Shown: positions 44,756-56,117 of the stretch, in pieces
Layout of the letters: every line of letters begins with the position of its first letter
Position numbering within the stretch: the first letter of the stretch is position 1
Assembly (NCBI GenBank): GCA_050084515.1
Contig: CM114271.1
Coordinates: 38,936,001 to 39,000,000 of the forward strand
DNA length: 64,000 nt
Source: Blasia pusilla
Lineage: Eukaryota; Marchantiophyta; Marchantiopsida; Blasiales
Reading direction: 5' to 3'
Notes under the pieces: generated by a model
Database searches by the model: none
What the model was told of the DNA's origin: nothing
What the model saw: the letters and a program-made list of their open reading frames with translations, nothing else
Translations under genes and position numbers: made by a program

Positions 44756-47700
44756 CTAGTAGCCATCTCTATCTTCTAGTACTAGGTTAGTGCTAAAAGT
44801 TATTCTAGACTTTACAAAATTAGCCACGTCAATGGGGATACTCACTAGTCCACCCTCTATTGCATATGTAGAATTAGCGAAAGATGCTATAACCGAGTCA
44901 TGTGGACACAACATTGGTTTTTCACTATTATTCTTCTCCCATTTTTTTACATCCCAATTTTGATATCTCCTACTTGGGGTTATGTTCCCTCTTCCGAATG
45001 TATTCAATGGCCACCAATACTGAATTCTGAAATTTGTATCTTCATCAACTCCAATTAGAACTTGTCCCATCCATATGGGATATTTGTTTCTTTCTTGTTC
45101 TGGTCTAATTATGACAAAATCTCCAACATTGAAATCTACCAATGCAACTTCTGTTTCCTCCATTGATAACATATAAACTCTAGGCCTAAATCTAGTGGGC
45201 CCATAATAGTGATCTCGATTTGGAGGAATTCCACTTCTAAAGACAATAGGAACTTGAGTGTTATGTTTGGTTAGAGGCAAAAAATATTCCAATGTCTCAG
45301 AGAATGATGAAGCGATGTCATGGGCTATCAAACTGGTCCTATTCTTGGTAGAAGAATCTTCATTTGCTGTTGTTTTGTGATTTAAATCACAAGTTTTGAA
45401 CCTTGTCCTCACGATTTCCATGAGGAAACAATTGATCCAATTCCTCGATTGTCTTCCTCCATTGCCGTGCTAGTTATTGGAACTCCACCTTTGTGCCTCC
45501 GGAAGACTTGCTTCCCATCTTATCAAAGTACTTAATGTACTGAGATACACCTTTCTTCATCGGAAAATGCCTTCAAGGGTGTGGGCAGTAAGCGCTTTGG
45601 ATTCCCAATAGGGATAAGTGGATGTCCAGTAATTTCATGACGTAAACATACGTCATAACCACGCTTATTCGACAACCACTCTTTATCGGAACCATACATC
45701 TAATAATGCATAATGGGCATACCATCCAAAGATCTAGTAAATTGGAATCAACTTGGCTTTTGTGGTCCATACCATTGATTTTTTGTCTTAGGCCTGATGA
45801 AACTTTTCAAGTACTCCTTGAAGTCGGGAATATCCTGAACCACTTATGGTACTAGATTCAGTGAGATGGAGTTAAAAAACTGTGTCGTAAGATCTTTCAA
45901 GGTATATGCATTGTGTTGCCGCAAAGTTCTCGAGAACTTGCTAAACATAGCATCAACATCTTCGTAAGTGTGCTCGGGGATGAGAAAAGCCAAGTGAATC
46001 TCTTCGAATACCTCCCTGTGAAAAAGAAGGGCCAAATATGCCATGACGTAAATATTTTTGTTATCTTTTCCAGAGTTGTCCATTTGTAGATTCAGAATCT
46101 TAGGCAACTTCCTTGGTCCCTCTTCGGCAGACTCCGTGAGCCTATAGGCTGCACGGAGTAATCCATCAAGCTTTTCCCTCCATTTTAAGAATCGATTGAA
46201 AAGTGTAGTTAGGTCGGGCCCGTCCAAGAATTCATGTATTTCACAGCGGGGATTTTCCAAACTCCGCAATAACTTTGCCAATGATCCAATTAGATCCATG
46301 CTTGTAAACTCGTATGTCAAATTGAGCAATTGCACACAGTCCATGCCCATGAGTCAAGATACCTACAATAAGAAATAGAGTGAGTAAAAGTTAATTTAAC
46401 TTAATATTCAAGTACCTAAAGAAGGTACCGTTTCTCCAAATTGGGTAAGTGCAACAAGTACCACATGCTTCCGCAAGTTCCATTAGGCAAGAAATGTAAG
46501 AAATGTAATGCCCTATGAGAACTTCAATTCCGATTACTAGATCAGGCATAGACCGATCTCTTTCTCCTTAGGAAACAGTTTTGGGTATGGATTAAAAATG
46601 GGAACTTAAGTCTTATTATGTGAACAGGGTCAAGATAGCCCTACAAACCTGCTAACTGTCACCTGCATCCTAAACCATTTTCTAGTATAATGGAGTGTTA
46701 TTCTGCAATATTTACCTCTACAAGGAACTGGAAACGGTTGAGCCAGAGCCAAATCTTTGGTTTGTTGCCATGCTCTTGGCAAACCTATTTTGAAACTATC
46801 CATTTTGTCGTGGATTAGGGAAATATAAGACTCGAGATGGCGCACAGATTCAGCTCGCCAAGTGTAATATAAACTCCTTTGAGACCTTTGCAGGTCATCA
46901 TGTTCGACTGTTTGTTCCTTAACAACAACCTTCTCCTCGTTTATCGATGCAGTATTTCCCAGAGACTTCAGCATTGCACATGTCGCACAATAAGAAAAAT
47001 TATCACCTAATTTATGAATAGAAACATTGGAGAAATATTGCTTTGATAGTTGATTGTGAGACTCCCGCTAATCCCAATTTCCCTCCTTCCTTATTGACGA
47101 CTTATCGTATATACTTCTAGGAGAAAAATTGAGGCAACCAAATCAATTCCTCTCTTATCCCGTCTGACATTGTTCTTTCCTTGTGGGGCATCCGATCTCC
47201 AGTCTTCTCAATTATCAGCTTGACCGTTTCCATCGCTTGCGCCGTCCTCTGGTTATGCAATTTCTTCCCAAGTTCCCATGCCCCATCCGCATCTTGCCAT
47301 CTCTAATATTTTTTCCTTCGTCCTTGAAGCTGGTTTCTCCAAGACCATGGATCTGTGGCCAACATGGAAGGCACACCGTTCTACCTTCCAATTGCACAAC
47401 TCTTCATCCGTCAATGAAGTAAGATGAATGGAGCATGGCGTGGAGTGATTCCCTTCTTTCCTGAAAGGATTTGTTCCAATACTTCTCTCTGCTTGAACGA
47501 ACAACATCTCCCCGCGTATATTGGCAACACAATTGTCCGAAAAAATTTTTTGACGCCACTTGTGATATATCTTCCTCTGTTAGCTTTTTTTTCTTCGTTT
47601 TGGTAGCTCCTAGTAGACATCGCTTTTTACACCAATAAGTGTATGTGTAAGCTCTCTTCCTCTTGTCTGTTATTGCTTCAACGGCCCCTTGAGACACACT

Positions 47701-48521
47701 TGAACACTCCAAGTAGCATGTCCACAAGTCTCGTCCATCTTTAACAATGCAGGATGCGGTAGGCCATATGACTAAGTTCCTTTCAAGAACCTTGTGGCGT
47801 GTAAGACAGCTCGTGATGTTGGTAATGAATACGCCAACATGGTGATCCCCCAGTCTTTAAACACCAACTTTGGATTGACGTAGTGAACAATTCCCTCTTC
47901 GATATTTAGACATCCATCGTTCTCTGTAAGTTGCACTGGTAAAAGCATTGATTCCGTATGACCAATCATGGGAATTGCAACTTGTACGTCGGTGGAGGTA
48001 TTGCAGGCTGAGTGCTTCTTCTTCCTAATATCCATGGTATCATTGTATTTTTTTGTAATCAGATATATGGGATATTTTGCAAATATTCCCAACATATCTT
48101 GTGGCCCTCTTCCATCCAGGTGGGTAGCTGGTTGGTAGTATGACTCATCAACTATTACGCACATCCACGATTGCCGTTGGTTGTCAAAGAAGGACAAAGG
48201 TTGGATCTCATGTGAATCAAAGCTTTCGGCAACACGCTCTGAACCAATAAGAAGCTCTGATCCCGTTGAATCTTTTAAGAAAACTTTCTTTGAATATTGT
48301 GTGGGGCAATGAGGCTCTCCTTCCACATCCTTGCATCCAACACTTGTATTAGTTGTTGTAACTCCATTACGAGGCCATGTGATGAATGCTCCAATGAAAT
48401 CGGACAGAAGTGCTCCATTGTAAGTGCTTGTTGAACTTCCGAAGACTTCCTCCAGAGACATGTACAAGGACTCCTTACCAAGTGGTATCATGTGGACTAT
48501 TCTCTCGGAATTGGTGTCCAT
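44756..48521 (-). pseudogene. DUF7869-type transposase-like gene, broken
   Basis: Pieces in order on the minus strand: (1) 48,521-47,772, 249 codons, unrecognised apart from a FIGAFITWPRN stretch; (2) 47,727-47,404 with FGQLCCQYTRGDVV, R..YWNKSFQERRESL; (3) 47,4xx-47,215 in a shifted frame with GRTVCLPCWPQIHG, a Cys-pair plus His pattern; (4) 46,974-46,630; (5) 46,350-45,844 with LNLQMDNSGKDNKN, HREVFEEIHLAFLIPEHTYE and DVDAMFSKFSRTL, the core of the RNase-H-like transposase family I know as DUF7869; (6) same frame after a stop: DFKEYLKSFIRPK ... GDxDW-like linker; (7) 45,421-44,756, FNVGDFVIIRPEQ ... IWMGQVL ... IQYWWPL, a BAH/Tudor-like C-terminal module. Pieces are separated by stops, shifts and possibly introns. 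The catalytic triad cannot be assigned by eye. A palindromic ACTTAAGT dyad near 46,605 links it to the flanking dyad arrays. Confidence 0.72.
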
Positions 48522-48689
48522 GATTCTAGCTCTTCCAACAGATATGGATGATCAATCTTATAGATATCCTACATCACCGATGCAAAATTCCATTGCATCA
48601 ATGTGAAATCTGCGCCATAACATCAAAGTGGCAATTAATTGTTAGCCATACACCGAATGGGAAGTGGGAAAAAATTATAATCATCTTAT

Positions 48690-49690
48690 TACACAGGGCG
48701 AATTGGACCTTAAGATCCATTCGAGAAGAGTGGCAACCTGTAGGGTGTGTCCGATTGGAACTCTGGTTCCAAATATGGAGATCTGCCATCCACATAATAA
48801 AGTCACCAGAAAGTTCAACACAACTTGCTTTGTGCCAAAATTCTCACACCTGGAGGTGATTGGGAAGTGTAGTTTCGAATGACTTTCCAACAGATGTTGA
48901 GATCCCATTCGAAAGAACATTGGGCGCCTCTACGCGAGACGAGAACGGACAACTAGCGATATTGGAAGATTCCGCTGGCAGGCACGCGGAGGGCCGAATG
49001 TCCTAGATTCGGATCTTAAGATTCAATCGGAGGGTCATTGGATTGTGGGTGAATTGGACCTTAAGATCCCATCGGGATGAGGAAGGGTAAGTCCGATTGG
49101 AACTCTGGTTTCGATTTCCGCGAGGAGCCATCCCCCTTATGAGGTCATCAAGAAGTTGAAAAAAACTCCTTTGCGCATTTATCGTGATTCTGTGAATCAT
49201 GGGTATCTGGTAAGAAGAAATATGGATTGTCCGTTGGCAGGCACACGGATTTCCAAATGACCATGAATCAGATCTTAAGATCCGATATAAGCGTCACAAG
49301 ACAAAGCGCGAATTGGATCTTAAGATCCCATCGGGAAGGATGGATCTTAAGGTCCACTTTTAAGCAGAGAAAAGTGTCAGCCTATAGCGTAGTTCTCTAA
49401 GAGGAACTATAAATCCAAATATTCCTAGTAAATAGAGGAGAGAGTTTTCGAGCCCGAAGGCCAATATTCTCTCACCTGGAGGTGATTGGGAACTATAGTT
49501 TTGAATGACCTTCCAACGGGCCGAATGTCCTTAATTCGGATCTTAAGATGCGATCGAAGGGTCACTGGGTGTGGATGAATTGGAAGTTAAGATCCAATCG
49601 GGATATGGAAGGGCAAGTCTGATTGGAAATTTGGTGATCTTCTAATGGATCTTAAAATCCCATTCGAAAGAACATCAGGGCGCCTTTCCT
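48690..49690. repeat. Dyad-rich diverged repeats 5' of the transposase-like gene
   Basis: About a dozen short palindromes are packed in 1 kb: GGACCTTAAGATCC (48,705; 49,056), TTGGAAC-TCTG-GTTCCAA (48,755), GGATCTTAAGATTC (49,011), GATCTTAAGATC (49,271), GGATCTTAAGATCC (49,315, perfect), GGATCTTAAGGTCC (49,342), others at 49,538, 49,580 and 49,658. Longer phrases also repeat: 'cacctggaggtgattggga' (48,847; 49,473), 'gatcccattcgaaagaacat' (48,901; 49,659) and 'ggccgaatgtcc' (48,992; 49,519). The layout resembles the subterminal transposase-binding arrays of large plant DNA transposons. Confidence 0.75.
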
Positions 49691-51064
49691 CGCAAGTGGG
49701 AGATGGACAAGTCGCTACCCGTATGGCAAACTCTCAGCTGACTTTCTAAGGTTGACATCACCTCGACACATTCGGATCTATAGTATCAATCGTAAAAATA
49801 CCCTTGGTATTTTTCCAGTAATATGATTACCTCTATAAATCTATTTCAAAAATAGTATTGGAAATCACAAATTATGGAGTTTGCGTCGCACTTACAGAAT
49901 TATTTGAAGGTGATTCGACTCTGTATCAGGGCGATCTGCTTATCGAGCGACAATGATGAAGCAAGATTTGAAGTGACAAATTGATTTGTTGGACTAGCGG
50001 AGGCCCTCGTTATTTTATCAATGTATGTGGGTAGAGATCTTAAGTGGAATGGATTATGAAAGGACAGATGGCCCTGAAGAGGAAAAAATAGAGGACTTAT
50101 GTGTAGAGTCCGTCTAGAGGTTCAATTCATAAGCTTATGATATGTGGAGGCCTGAAGTCTCTAGACTATGGCTACGATTGTGATCATATGGTATAGCGCC
50201 CTTATGGATTGAAGAGAACGGTTGGGGAGGGACAGAGGACGTTGGGAGGCTAGGCTCACGAGGTTGGGTTGGAATCCTATATAATCCTTTCTCACTCCAT
50301 TAGAAAACCATTCTAATGAAATTAGCGAGGATTATATAGGATTCCAACTGAAGTCAGTTTGAGGTTATCGATCCGTGCTCTTTCGTCAATCTCAGCCATT
50401 GGTTTTCATAACTGATTGAGGAGTGGCTTGGATGATTTTGACACATGCAATTTTGATCTAATGCGCGATATCTTCTCTTGACACGGATCCTGAATCTGTG
50501 ACATCCAAATTTGAATTTTGAAATGGATGCGAGTATTAGGTTAAGTAACGTTGGTGTGCTGACATGGATCTAATGTGGACCGCTAGTCGAACATCGAGTC
50601 TGTCATGAATGACAAGTATAAGTAGCAACATTTTCCCAAATCAATTTTTTGCTATCAATCTCTTTGCACTGGAGGTGCACAACGCTTGCTCTGCAAGTGA
50701 GGCAGAATGTGAGCGCCCAATTGTTGATCTTTTGTAGGTCGACGCGGAAATACAATCGTGAGGTTCTTTTTTCTTCTCCTTCCGAATGCAACACTTGTGT
50801 TGTTGTCGATCTGGTCTACGGTGGAGTTCAATAGGAGTTCATTATGATGTCAATTGCGGCAGGATAGAAAATGCCTCTTGGAGGGTTTCAGATACTATGA
50901 CTTCTGAGCCTAAAGGAAGATCACTTGTCAAGGTTTAGGGTAGAGAACGACATCTTTGCCAAGTTTTTTCCAATGTGTATTCGGCGCGCAATGCGCCAAA
51001 TGCCTTGGCATTGTATCTTGATATTCGTAAAGGGAATACAAGGATGTTCTAACATTCCTATTGC
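49691..51064. other. Intergenic DNA, no recognised gene
   Basis: No domain recognised. It contains the nested stem-loop at 50,268-50,348. From about 51,064 leftward the methyltransferase frame of the gypsy remnant loses similarity, so its truncation point is near here. Minus frames 50,603-50,794 and 50,928-51,122 carry no motif. Confidence 0.4.
50268..50348. repeat. Nested stem-loop, 21-bp perfect arms plus inner 8-bp stem
   Basis: The arm 50,268-50,288 (starting GTTGGAATCC) is the exact complement of 50,328-50,348. The 39-base interior contains a second stem, CATTAGAA (50,298-50,305) with TTCTAATG (50,311-50,318). The outer arms begin with the same TTGGAA word used by the dyad family on both sides. 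It could be two inverted termini brought together, or a foldback insertion. Confidence 0.88.
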
Positions 51065-52723
51065 TCAAGTCATATAACTGATTTGAAAATCCAATGCGAA
51101 CTGTCGCACATGAGAATCCCATACAAGCCCCGGACCACCTTCTCTGTAGGCATGTGACGAGGGAAAACTCACAAATGTGGGTAGTGCCATCCTAGGCTGG
51201 CCCACACGGTTCACCATTGCCATGGGTGACCGATCAATAATCCTCACCACTTGAGAAAGTCACCCAGTATCCAAGATACTATCCACGGTAAGACAAGGAT
51301 CCCGCTGCACTGCATCATATGCTCGACGTAGAACCTCCCTAGGCAACAAGTTTGTCCACCACAAGCGTGGACGATGTGCACGCGAGCCAACTCATGGCAC
51401 GCATCCAACAACAGCTGGTCCAATCCAAGACCGCACCTCATGAACACTCGCCATCATCCGGGTCCGAGTGTCACCCAACAATGGAACATTCTCCAGAATG
51501 TAAGTTGGAGCACGTGCCTGATGAACTTGAAGATGTCGTAACACCCGTAACATCTCCCAAAACAATCGAGACCTAGGGTCGTGTAATCCCTCACCACGAC
51601 CTGCATGTGTATGACCCTGACATGGCCATCCATCAATCATCAAATCCACAGGATCAACCCTCTCAAGGTCCTACGCCCCCAACAATGCAATGTGTGACGG
51701 CAAAGCACGTTGGTACCCACGAATAGCTGATGGTGGCAACAACTCAGGATATCTCCGCATCAACTGACCAATATGTTGGGATGAGACTCTCTGGGCCGTC
51801 TCATCTTGCTCCACATACACGTATCTCCGACAGAATAATTTGCAGACCAAACCGGTGCTAATCCCACCAAAGAGATCTAACACGCAAATGCCCTCGGATC
51901 TTTGCCATACAATGGGTGTAGTATCCAAAGGGGATAACCTAACTAGACCAGAAGTAGGAGTCCGTCGTGGGGCCTCCTCTTTCTCGTGAGGTATAACAAC
52001 CTCACACCAAGCCTCCTGCACTAGGCGATCAGCCTCCTGCCGTAGTGCACCGCTTGAACTCCAAAGTGGCACATCTAACAATGAGGATGCCACGGCTGAA
52101 AAAATAGGGACCTCCTCTACCTCCTCATGCGCAGGAGAATCCATAGCAGAAACATTACCCTCCAAAAAGTCTCCTGGCCAAGTGACTACTCCACTAAAAC
52201 TAGCCACATATGCTAACACTGTTGGGGAAGACCCTCTTGGTCGAGCCCCATAAATAAATCTCACAAGAACTTGGCTCATACGTCCATCCCCAGACTGCCA
52301 ACCAGGTCTATAAGGTCTTTGTCTCATCCGAAGAATCCATCTGAAAACCCATCGGCTACAATCGCTGCTCCTCCAACTAGTACATCATACGACTCGGTGA
52401 TGTGACTACCGCATGAATACTCCCAACCGGGAGCTATGAGTCGCATGATTTGGTCTCAACTGTACAGAAAACTTCTCTCGTGTCATGAATTGAGACCTAT
52501 CATTGGCTCCTCCAAGTGATGTTTGAATCTGGAATGGGCAAGGCTCAAGCTCTGACCTCCGAATACCCAAACCAATACATGCCGCCTTTTCCAACATCAA
52601 AGGTTGGGCACCATAGTCTAACAAGACTCTATCTGGTCTATACACATCTGTAGGACTCACCAATCGGAAGATCCCACTCGGTTGTCCAACATACATACAC
52701 CAGTGTAAGCCTCTCACGATCAA
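51065..52723 (-). pseudogene. Protease plus DNMT3-like cytosine-5 DNA methyltransferase of the retroelement
   Basis: A single frame from 52,723 to 51,065. Protease: VLLDYGAQPLML, with DSG mutated to DYG. Methyltransferase: motif I VLDLFGGISTGL (codons near 51,850), motif II YVEQDETAQRV, PCQ motif IV in IDGWPCQGHTHAGRGEGL (near 51,620) with DPRSRLFWEMLRVL, motif VI YILENVPLLGDTR, and a target-recognition/C-terminal part (WWTNLLPREVL ... QPRMALPTFVSF ... REGGPGLVWD). It would transfer a methyl group from S-adenosylmethionine to cytosine in DNA. The linear order and the RLFWE box resemble DNMT3/DRM enzymes. In-frame stops lie near 52,404, 52,385, 51,671, 51,392 and 51,250; the last three read TAG or TGA where CAG or CGA is expected. 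Motifs IX/X are cut off. Confidence 0.85.
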
Positions 52724-53303
52724 TGGTTGGCCGGGCTAGTAATGCATCCATCTTTTCTTGCCGCCAAGTAGCATTGGTACTCAATGCTACACTGACATAG
52801 AGGGTCGCTCCACCGCAACACCCTCATCCACCTCAACACGTGTAGGAGTAACACCCCACGTTCACACAACGTGGTCGCTAGCTGAAATCTGAGGAGCTAA
52901 GTCAACTCCTAAAGCCATCGCTCCGTGGCGAAAATAATGGGGATCCCAACACGAAGTTGCCATCCGCACTTGGATCTTTGCATCCGTGTCTACTACGCGC
53001 GCGATGTGGAGGGTTTCGGCTCAATAGGTGCGTATGAACCATGGATGGAGTCCTAAGCACCTCAGACAACAAGAATGACCGGGAAGCCTAGCCCGCCTCC
53101 CGGCCTCACCCCTATGTGGGTCCAACTCGATAGCACCACGTGGCTCGGCGCTCGAGTGGCTCCTCTAGAATAGGCGGTGATGCCTCAACTTTTGTCCGCA
53201 CTCGCCATATAAGAGAGATCATCCCTCCATAAGAGGTGGAAGTCCTGCTCCCGAACCTGATCTATCTTGGTTATTAGCCATAGTAGCCAACCTGCTCCAA
53301 TGC

Positions 53304-54368
53304 TCAAGGGACCATAGGCGACTCTGTCATAGTGGTAGGGGTAGTCACCGTAGGCTCTCCAACCACTGGTCCACCTCTACCACCCCTACCACCTCTACCA
53401 CCTTGGCCTCTCGGAGCTACTCCACCACGGCCGCGGCCTGATCTCAACTCTGGATGAAGATCAAAGCAACGCTCTCGAAGATGACCTGGTCTCCCGCAAT
53501 GATCACACTGAGTTGGGGCGGACTGAGGCCCATCCTCTTGGGGACAAAACTTCCTAACATGATCACCTTCACATGTCCAACATGACTGTCCTTGCTGCGG
53601 GGCAGCAAATGAAGGCAATGATCTATGCGTAAGTGTCCCTCTAGGACCTGACTGAGGTCGTGTGTACCCCCCACGACTCCCACTACTACTACCACCACCA
53701 CTACTATGAGACTTTGAGGTGGGCTGCTGAACACAAGAAGTAGTAGTTGTATCCCTACTGAATGCGGATATCACCACTCTCTCCTTCACCATGTTAAGCT
53801 CAATCTTCTCAGATAGAGCAAACACATGGGTCAATGTGGGTGAATCATCACTCATAAGAGTAGCATCACGTACCCTAGACCATACCAAAACTGGACCACC
53901 ATGGATGATAGACACATAGCCGGGATACCATTATTGTCTCCATGCCTCAATCTCAGCAACATGGTCCTTTCTAAACTCATGGTAATCATCCATGGGTGGT
54001 CCTTCCAAGTGCTGAAACAACCCCTTCAAAGCCAAGAAGGGTGTAAACAACGTGGCGTTCCTCAACATCTGCATATCACACCACGTATCAAACTCCTGCA
54101 TGAAGTCCTCCAACTCAATGGTGCCCACTGCACCCGAGTATCTTCGTGGGTCCTTCATGGCCCCATATCCACCGTCCATGTCCCAAATCAATGGAGCTGC
54201 AACACTCGATAACAACGTAGAAGACTCGGTGTTTGGAACACCCTCGTCCTCCTCTTCATCAACCATCGGAAGTGGAAAAGGTAGCCGATACCTAAATCCA
54301 CTCCCTGTGAAACCACCACTGTCCGCACCACGGTCCCCAACAGACCACCCGCGACTCGTGATGACCAA
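53304..54368 (-). pseudogene. gag of the methyltransferase-carrying Ty3/gypsy element
   Basis: The first frame (54,368-53,931, 145 codons) has a GAMKDPRRYSGAVGTIEL start of a capsid-like region (FMQEFDTWCDMQ ... YHEFRKDHVAEIEAW). A frameshift near 53,925 leads to the second frame (53,915-53,304, 203 codons) with a Ser/Gly-rich linker, two zinc knuckles (CWTCEGDHVRKFC, one residue shorter than the standard CX2CX4HX4C, and CDHCGRPGHLRERC, standard) and an Arg/Gly-rich tail. Gag would package the element RNA; the knuckles bind nucleic acid. The pol frame follows after about 580 bp in another frame with several stops. Confidence 0.82.
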
Positions 54369-54913
54369 CGCCGATGCCGCACCACCACCAAATAACCAAG
54401 TGACGTCGATGTCGCTATACTATTCTAGCTCTACTAGCTATGGGTGTAGGCAACCCAACTTGTCATCACCACAAGAAGCCTCCCACGGTCTACTGGTCAT
54501 CACTCTAGCCTCACTATCGGTAGCACACAGGAGTAACACTACTCTGGAAATCAGCGTCAACCCTAACAATGGGCGCGCAAGCAAGAAGCAACGATGGAGG
54601 GGATCCAAACACAGGAAGTCCAACGACAACCCTCCAATCGCAAATGGAAATCAAGGTAACACAATCCACCAAACGTGGTGCCCCCTGAATCCTCAAAACC
54701 CACCACACAATTCTAACGCAATAGCTACTCCGCCGCGGATCGATGACGTGCTAGTCGAACTTGTAGCACCTGAAAATATCACCTGCATGGAGAGGCTACA
54801 CCGTACTATGCGCTAGAGGTACATCAACCAAAAACCTGAGATGCATAAAGTGCTTAACACATCTCCGAACAACACCAAATGAGCTACAATAGTGTGTACA
54901 CTGGCATAGTTAA

Positions 54914-54965
54914 GAACTCAGCAGTTAAGTGTCCTCCAGGCAGAATAGCCCAAAGATGGGTGACC
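54914..54965 (+). promoter_or_regulatory. 5S rRNA-derived segment (internal pol III promoter-like)
   Basis: GAACTCAGCAGTTAAG (54,914-54,929), 25 bases, then GATGGGTGACC (54,955-54,965). Plant 5S rRNA has GAACTCCGCAGTTAAG, 25 bases, GATGGGTGACC: the same two control boxes (A and C) at exactly the same 52-base span. The bases between and outside are diverged, and no full 5S gene is present. Known cases of 5S promoters captured by retroelements include Cassandra TRIM elements, where 5S lies in the LTR. Here it is on the strand opposite to the gag to its left. Confidence 0.75.
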
Positions 54966-56117
54966 AGTTATGCAACACTCAAATCACAAATCGTGCAAAA
55001 ATTGCCTCGCGACCAAGCAAGCAATCAAGTTGCTTGCTTGCTTCTTGCTCCTTACTCCGCCTCTCACGCCCACTCGCCCCGAGCTACCACGAGTTGCCTC
55101 GAAGCCTCGAAACGCCGAGACATGCACCTATCGCCACGCTTCGCCATGCTTCACCATGCTTTGCTATGGAGAGAGGCCCAACCAGGGCGCCCCCAACGGG
55201 ATAGGCGTCTCCAACAATCAACGAGTCACCAACCAACCAGCCCCTCCGATCCGCTGTCCACAAAATTTCAATCAGCAATTACTTCACAAATCCGTGACCG
55301 AAATCAAATCTGTTTCAACCAAAATTCAATTGACCACCATAACTATCTCTCCACCAAAAATCAGCTACAACCGAGCTCTGTACTCTGAGCTAAAAATCAG
55401 ACAAACTTGTTGTCCATACACCTCAAGAATCGCAAATCCGCCACCCTTCCGCCAAGTTTCATGCACGCAGAAATCCGCAACGCTCCACACACTCAAGCAG
55501 ATAGCTTCACATGAGATCACAATACAAGTAGCAACAGGAACCTCTCACTCAATCTGGATGAACTTCAACAGAGCTTCCGCACTCCAAGCTCTCCACATCA
55601 GAAAACCGTCGAACACGAACCAGAATCTTCAATCCTTGATAACTTCCAACTCCCTTGACAAAATCCATCGATCTAAATCGCGTTGGAAAGCTCTCAGCAA
55701 GGTGCTTCTTTCCCAACCAACCACGCACCAGATTCACACCTCCAACATAGGCCATAAGCCACGAACATCCACGGTTGAGTACACAATCAGCCCTAACAAG
55801 ATCCTACTGATCTACAATCGAAGCTACCATCGATCTACTCCAATTCTTTGAGTGAAATCCGTGAAAGACCTTCTATCATAAAACACGTATAGAATCACAT
55901 ATAATCGAGCCAAATCCACTCCACGATGGGAGAATCTAGGTCGAAGCTTGCGGAAAACACCATTGCCAAGGGCTCTACTCACTACCAAGGCTAACTCCCA
56001 ACGTAACAGGCTCAACTCAAAGAATTGACTGTTCTTTGAGTGCATCTTATATCCTCCAACCTAAGAGCGGGCCCTACTAGGAAAGTCACCCCCAACTGAG
56101 TAACCCCAACCCTATGT
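54966..56117. other. Probable leader/LTR-type DNA right of gag
   Basis: The gypsy remnant reads leftward, so its 5' leader and LTR should lie here. The sequence has LTR-like texture (Ser/His/Pro-coding low complexity on plus), but no TG...CA ends, primer site or second copy could be fixed. The 293-codon plus frame 54,970-55,851 has no domain and is not called a gene. A word 'caattctttgagtg' near 55,843 recurs inverted and direct near 56,020-56,045. Confidence 0.35.

Larger units (their letters stand above)
51065..54368 (-). mobile_element. Ty3/gypsy remnant with gag, protease and DNA methyltransferase
   Basis: Reading leftward: gag with Cys-His knuckles (54,368-53,304), then protease and a DNMT3-like cytosine methyltransferase in one frame (52,723-51,065). 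Reverse transcriptase, RNase H and integrase are missing because similarity stops near 51,065. The related plus-strand element at 11.5-17.8 kb has the order protease, methyltransferase, reverse transcriptase, so here the 3' two thirds are deleted. The copy is much better preserved than the one at 11.5 kb. The dyad family flanks it on both sides but is absent inside, consistent with insertion into, or chance location between, the dyad-bearing genes. Confidence 0.85.

Noticed and set aside
44756-45421. The 221-codon frame as an independent host chromatin protein
   Set aside because: Its GDFVxIRP ... WWPL module follows the transposase core on the same strand and at the place where relatives carry it, so it was treated as the C-terminal part of that pseudogene.
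54914-54965. A functional 5S rRNA gene
   Set aside because: Only the promoter boxes are conserved; the 5' and 3' stems of 5S rRNA are not present.
54970-55851. 293-codon plus-strand open frame
   Set aside because: Longest plus frame in the area, but low complexity (Ser, Thr, Pro, His, Ile), no domain, and it lies antisense where the leader or LTR of the minus-strand gypsy remnant is expected.
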